Source: Erwinia oleae
GTDB taxonomy: Bacteria > Pseudomonadota > Gammaproteobacteria > Enterobacterales > Enterobacteriaceae
Direction of reading: 5' to 3'
Assembly (NCBI RefSeq): GCF_000770305.1
Contig: NZ_JNVB01000008.1
Coordinates: 17,475 to 81,474 of the forward strand
DNA: 64,000 nucleotides
Part shown: piece after piece, positions 62,018 to 64,000 of the stretch
How the letters are laid out: each line of letters begins with the position of its first letter
Position numbering within the stretch: position 1 is the stretch's first letter
Notes under the pieces: model-generated
Told to the model about the DNA's origin: nothing
Database searches by the model: none
Seen by the model: the letters and a program-made list of their open reading frames with translations, nothing else
Program-made: the position numbers and the translations under genes

Positions 62018-64000
62018 AACCGTTAACGCCAAAACAGATGTCGGGACAGTTCGGCAAAAAACTGGATGTGTTGGTAAAAGCGATTGACCGCGCCGCGCTT
62101 TGGCTGGAGAGCGCGCGGGAAACCTCGCCTCGCCTGAATATGGAAGCCGATCGGCTGGGCATCAAGCTCTGTCGTCAGCGCAATAAAGCCGCTTATCTGG
62201 CCGCCGCGGCAGGAAAAGAGTGCGCGATTGGCCTGTTCGGACTCTCACAGGCGGGAAAGTCCTATCTGATTAATGCGCTGGCCGTCAGTGAAAAAGGCCG
62301 GCTGGAGATAGCGCTTGGCGCGGAAACCCTCGATTACAGCGCACTCAACCCACAGCAGTTGACCGGCACAATGGTGACCCGCTTCACCGGCCAGCAGGTA
62401 CGCGTGGATAATGAGTGGCCGGTGCAGTTATCGCTACTCAGCGAGGAAGCCCTGATTGCCGTTATTGCTGAAATGGGGGCAAACCGCAACGGCGAGGCGA
62501 CGCCGGACGAACAGCAGATCGGCGATCGGCTGAAAAACGTCGGTATGTATCGTCAACCTCAGGCGGTTGACGGCCTCACCCGCCACGACGTGGTGGCGCT
62601 GTGGGACAGGCTGTCCGCCAGTCAGACCGCCAGCAGTAAAGCGCTGGAAACACATTTCTGGCCGCTGGCCGTCGATCTGGCGCCGTCGCTCAGCGTTGAC
62701 GATCGCGCCCGCCTGTTCTCTCTGCTGTGGCATGATGATCGCGCGCTGACGGCGCTCTATCGCCAGCTTGCGCACATTCTTGCCGTCTGCGCGCCACGCG
62801 TGCTGGCCCCGCTCTCTACGCTGGACGATCCCACGCTGAGCATCCTGAACGTAAGTGGTCTGCGCTATTTCAACGCCGCGATCGACAGGGTGATTCAGGT
62901 GCTGCCCCAGGTGGAAGGACGCAACCTCAAACCGGTGAACGTTGCCCTTTCTGAACTGGCGCTGCTCAGCCGTGAAGTGACGCTGCCCTACTACAGCGCG
63001 CCGCGTGAAACGATGTTTGAACAGGTCGATCTGCTCGATTATCCGGGGATCGAAACGCCTTCTGTTGTGCCTGACGATGCACAGCATGAGATGGCGCTGG
63101 CCTTTCTTACCGCCAAGCGCTCTTTTCTTCTCACATATGCCGCCGAGCGGCAGGATGTCAATCTGTTGATGGTGTGCAGCGCCGTCAGCCAGCGCAGTGA
63201 TTCGCGCATCGTTGGTCGCGTACTGGATAACTGGGTAAAACAGACGCAGGGCGAAAACAGCCAGGTGCGTGGCCGACGCAAACCCGGCCTGATCTGGGCG
63301 CTGACGCCGTTCGATCAGCGTATCACGCACGGGCAAAATTATGACGCGGCGGTGCAGCGTTACGTTGGCAATCCTGGCGATGCCTGGGGTTCGATGCTGG
63401 CGATGGATGATAAAGGCTTCAGGCGGATGGCGGGCTGGCTGATGACCGAAGTGCGTCGCGAAATCAAGATGGAGCGGCTGGATGAACAACGTGAAGAGCT
63501 GCGCCGTGAACTCAATGATAATCTGCTGGGACGCTGGTATCTGGTTTCAGAAAGAGAGGAGCCGGAAGCGCGCCAGCGCGTGGCCGAAACGCTGCTTAAA
63601 GCGCTCCAGGTGCGAACCGGCGTGCATGGCGAACTGCTTGAACGGCTGCTCCCCGATCGTGAAACGCTAAGGCATCTGTTTCTACAGCGGCAACGCCCCG
63701 GCGAACGTCCGCAGGAGCATGTGCTGAGCGAAGACGATCCTTTTGGCATCGGCATGAGCATCGATTTGCTGAGCGACGAACCCGTTCCGGCGCTGCTCAA
63801 TCCGGAGGTGGCGACTGACGAGCCGGAAGCGGAGTTCGCCCATCAGGTTTACCGCCTGTGGGTCAATATTCTGCGCCAGCTGCCGGATCGCGCACCGTTG
63901 CTGGAGCTGCTGGGCGTTTCCAGGGCGACGCTGGAGATGCTGACGGAGGAGATGGTTACCGCCAGCATCCGCCTCGATATTGAAGGCGCGCTGGTCAATA
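62014..64000 (+). CDS. srfC: SrfC, P-loop GTPase-like protein (3' end beyond window)
   Basis: At least 662 residues, start overlapping the srfB stop (ATGA). GTPase marks: G1 GLSQAGKS at 76-83, G3 DYPG at 342-345, and a possible G4 TPFD at 431-434 where N/TKxD is expected. The wide G1-G3 spacing is reminiscent of dynamin-like or YfjP-type large GTPases. A charged coiled-coil-like segment (EVRREIKMERLDEQREELRRELNDN) follows near 480. The deviation at G4 leaves nucleotide choice open. Family labelled putative virulence effector SrfC. Confidence 0.88.
   Translation, partial: MKPLTPKQMSGQFGKKLDVLVKAIDRAALWLESARETSPRLNMEADRLGIKLCRQRNKAAYLAAAAGKECAIGLFGLSQAGKSYLINALAVSEKGRLEIALGAETLDYSALNPQQLTGTMVTRFTGQQVRVDNEWPVQLSLLSEEALIAVIAEMGANRNGEATPDEQQIGDRLKNVGMYRQPQAVDGLTRHDVVALWDRLSASQTASSKALETHFWPLAVDLAPSLSVDDRARLFSLLWHDDRALTALYRQLAHILAVCAPRVLAPLSTLDDPTLSILNVSGLRYFNAAIDRVIQVLPQVEGRNLKPVNVALSELALLSREVTLPYYSAPRETMFEQVDLLDYPGIETPSVVPDDAQHEMALAFLTAKRSFLLTYAAERQDVNLLMVCSAVSQRSDSRIVGRVLDNWVKQTQGENSQVRGRRKPGLIWALTPFDQRITHGQNYDAAVQRYVGNPGDAWGSMLAMDDKGFRRMAGWLMTEVRREIKMERLDEQREELRRELNDNLLGRWYLVSEREEPEARQRVAETLLKALQVRTGVHGELLERLLPDRETLRHLFLQRQRPGERPQEHVLSEDDPFGIGMSIDLLSDEPVPALLNPEVATDEPEAEFAHQVYRLWVNILRQLPDRAPLLELLGVSRATLEMLTEEMVTASIRLDIEGALVN

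Noticed and set aside
1..64000. tRNA, rRNA, CRISPR array, insertion sequence or prophage
   Set aside because: No tRNA T-loop signature, regularly spaced repeat, transposase or phage structural gene was seen on either strand.

Overview
The window reads as part of the replication-terminus region of an enterobacterial chromosome. Gene content and order fit Enterobacterales, most probably Erwiniaceae (Pantoea, Mixta or Erwinia type); the genus is an inference. The decisive landmarks are non-coding. A 28-bp site identical to the E. coli dif recombination site as I recall it lies at 55296-55323. Two Tus-binding Ter sites lie at 8897-8915 and 9860-9878, beside a full-length tus gene. Two matS (MatP) sites lie at 22290 and 36736. 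KOPS octamers point toward dif from both sides: six on the + strand to its left and three on the - strand to its right.

Layout. 1-5 kb: start of add, malY, a malX wrecked by an internal deletion, and malI. 5-10 kb: ydgA, manA, fumC, tus, hns. 10-18 kb: two small BhsA/McbA-like periplasmic proteins, a TetR regulator with msrA, ynfM/ynfL, mlc, a MerR regulator divergent from an exported hydrolase, an AhpD-like protein and bioD2. 18-22 kb: an OsmU-type osmoprotectant ABC importer (osmVWXY). 22-29 kb: a DHA2 exporter, ynfD, ynfB, ynfA, a GPH-type sugar transporter, ydfG, an Asp/Glu racemase-like protein and yeaL. 29-36 kb: a catabolic-type glutamate dehydrogenase, dsdA, fabV (triclosan-insensitive enoyl reductase), yneJ, sad, a DCC-family thiol protein and a GNAT enzyme. 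37-45 kb: a PQQ sorbosone-dehydrogenase-like lipoprotein, yqjH/yqjI, a membrane glucose dehydrogenase gene (gcd) with a frameshift, an SDR, and two small ycgZ/ymg-type genes. 45-52 kb: a MipA porin-like gene divergent from a two-component system, a lipoprotein, an OB-fold protein, a frameshifted FAD monooxygenase, digH and an orphan. 52-55 kb: a more AT-rich, decayed sugar/polyol locus with a PfkB kinase, two head-to-head gene stumps and a polyol permease. After dif: a methyltransferase, a soluble PAS-PAS chemoreceptor with a FliA promoter, and the srfABC operon, cut by the window end.

The order add, malYXI, manA/fumC, tus, ynfLM-mlc-bioD2, ynfABD, ydfG, sad/yneJ, dif runs collinear with the E. 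coli terminus read toward dif. The vertically inherited backbone therefore seems kept, with lineage-specific blocks between (osmU, fabV/dsdA, gcd, two-component system/mipA, sugar locus, srfABC). Ter orientation and KOPS orientation agree: a fork that passes dif toward lower coordinates would be stopped at the Ter pair about 45 kb further on.

Least understood content: srfABC, which pairs an Hsp70/actin-fold protein (SrfB) with a P-loop GTPase-like protein (SrfC) and a single-span membrane protein (SrfA); and the gene-stump junction about 1.8 kb from dif. All family names come from recognition of the translated sequence by eye; no database search was run.
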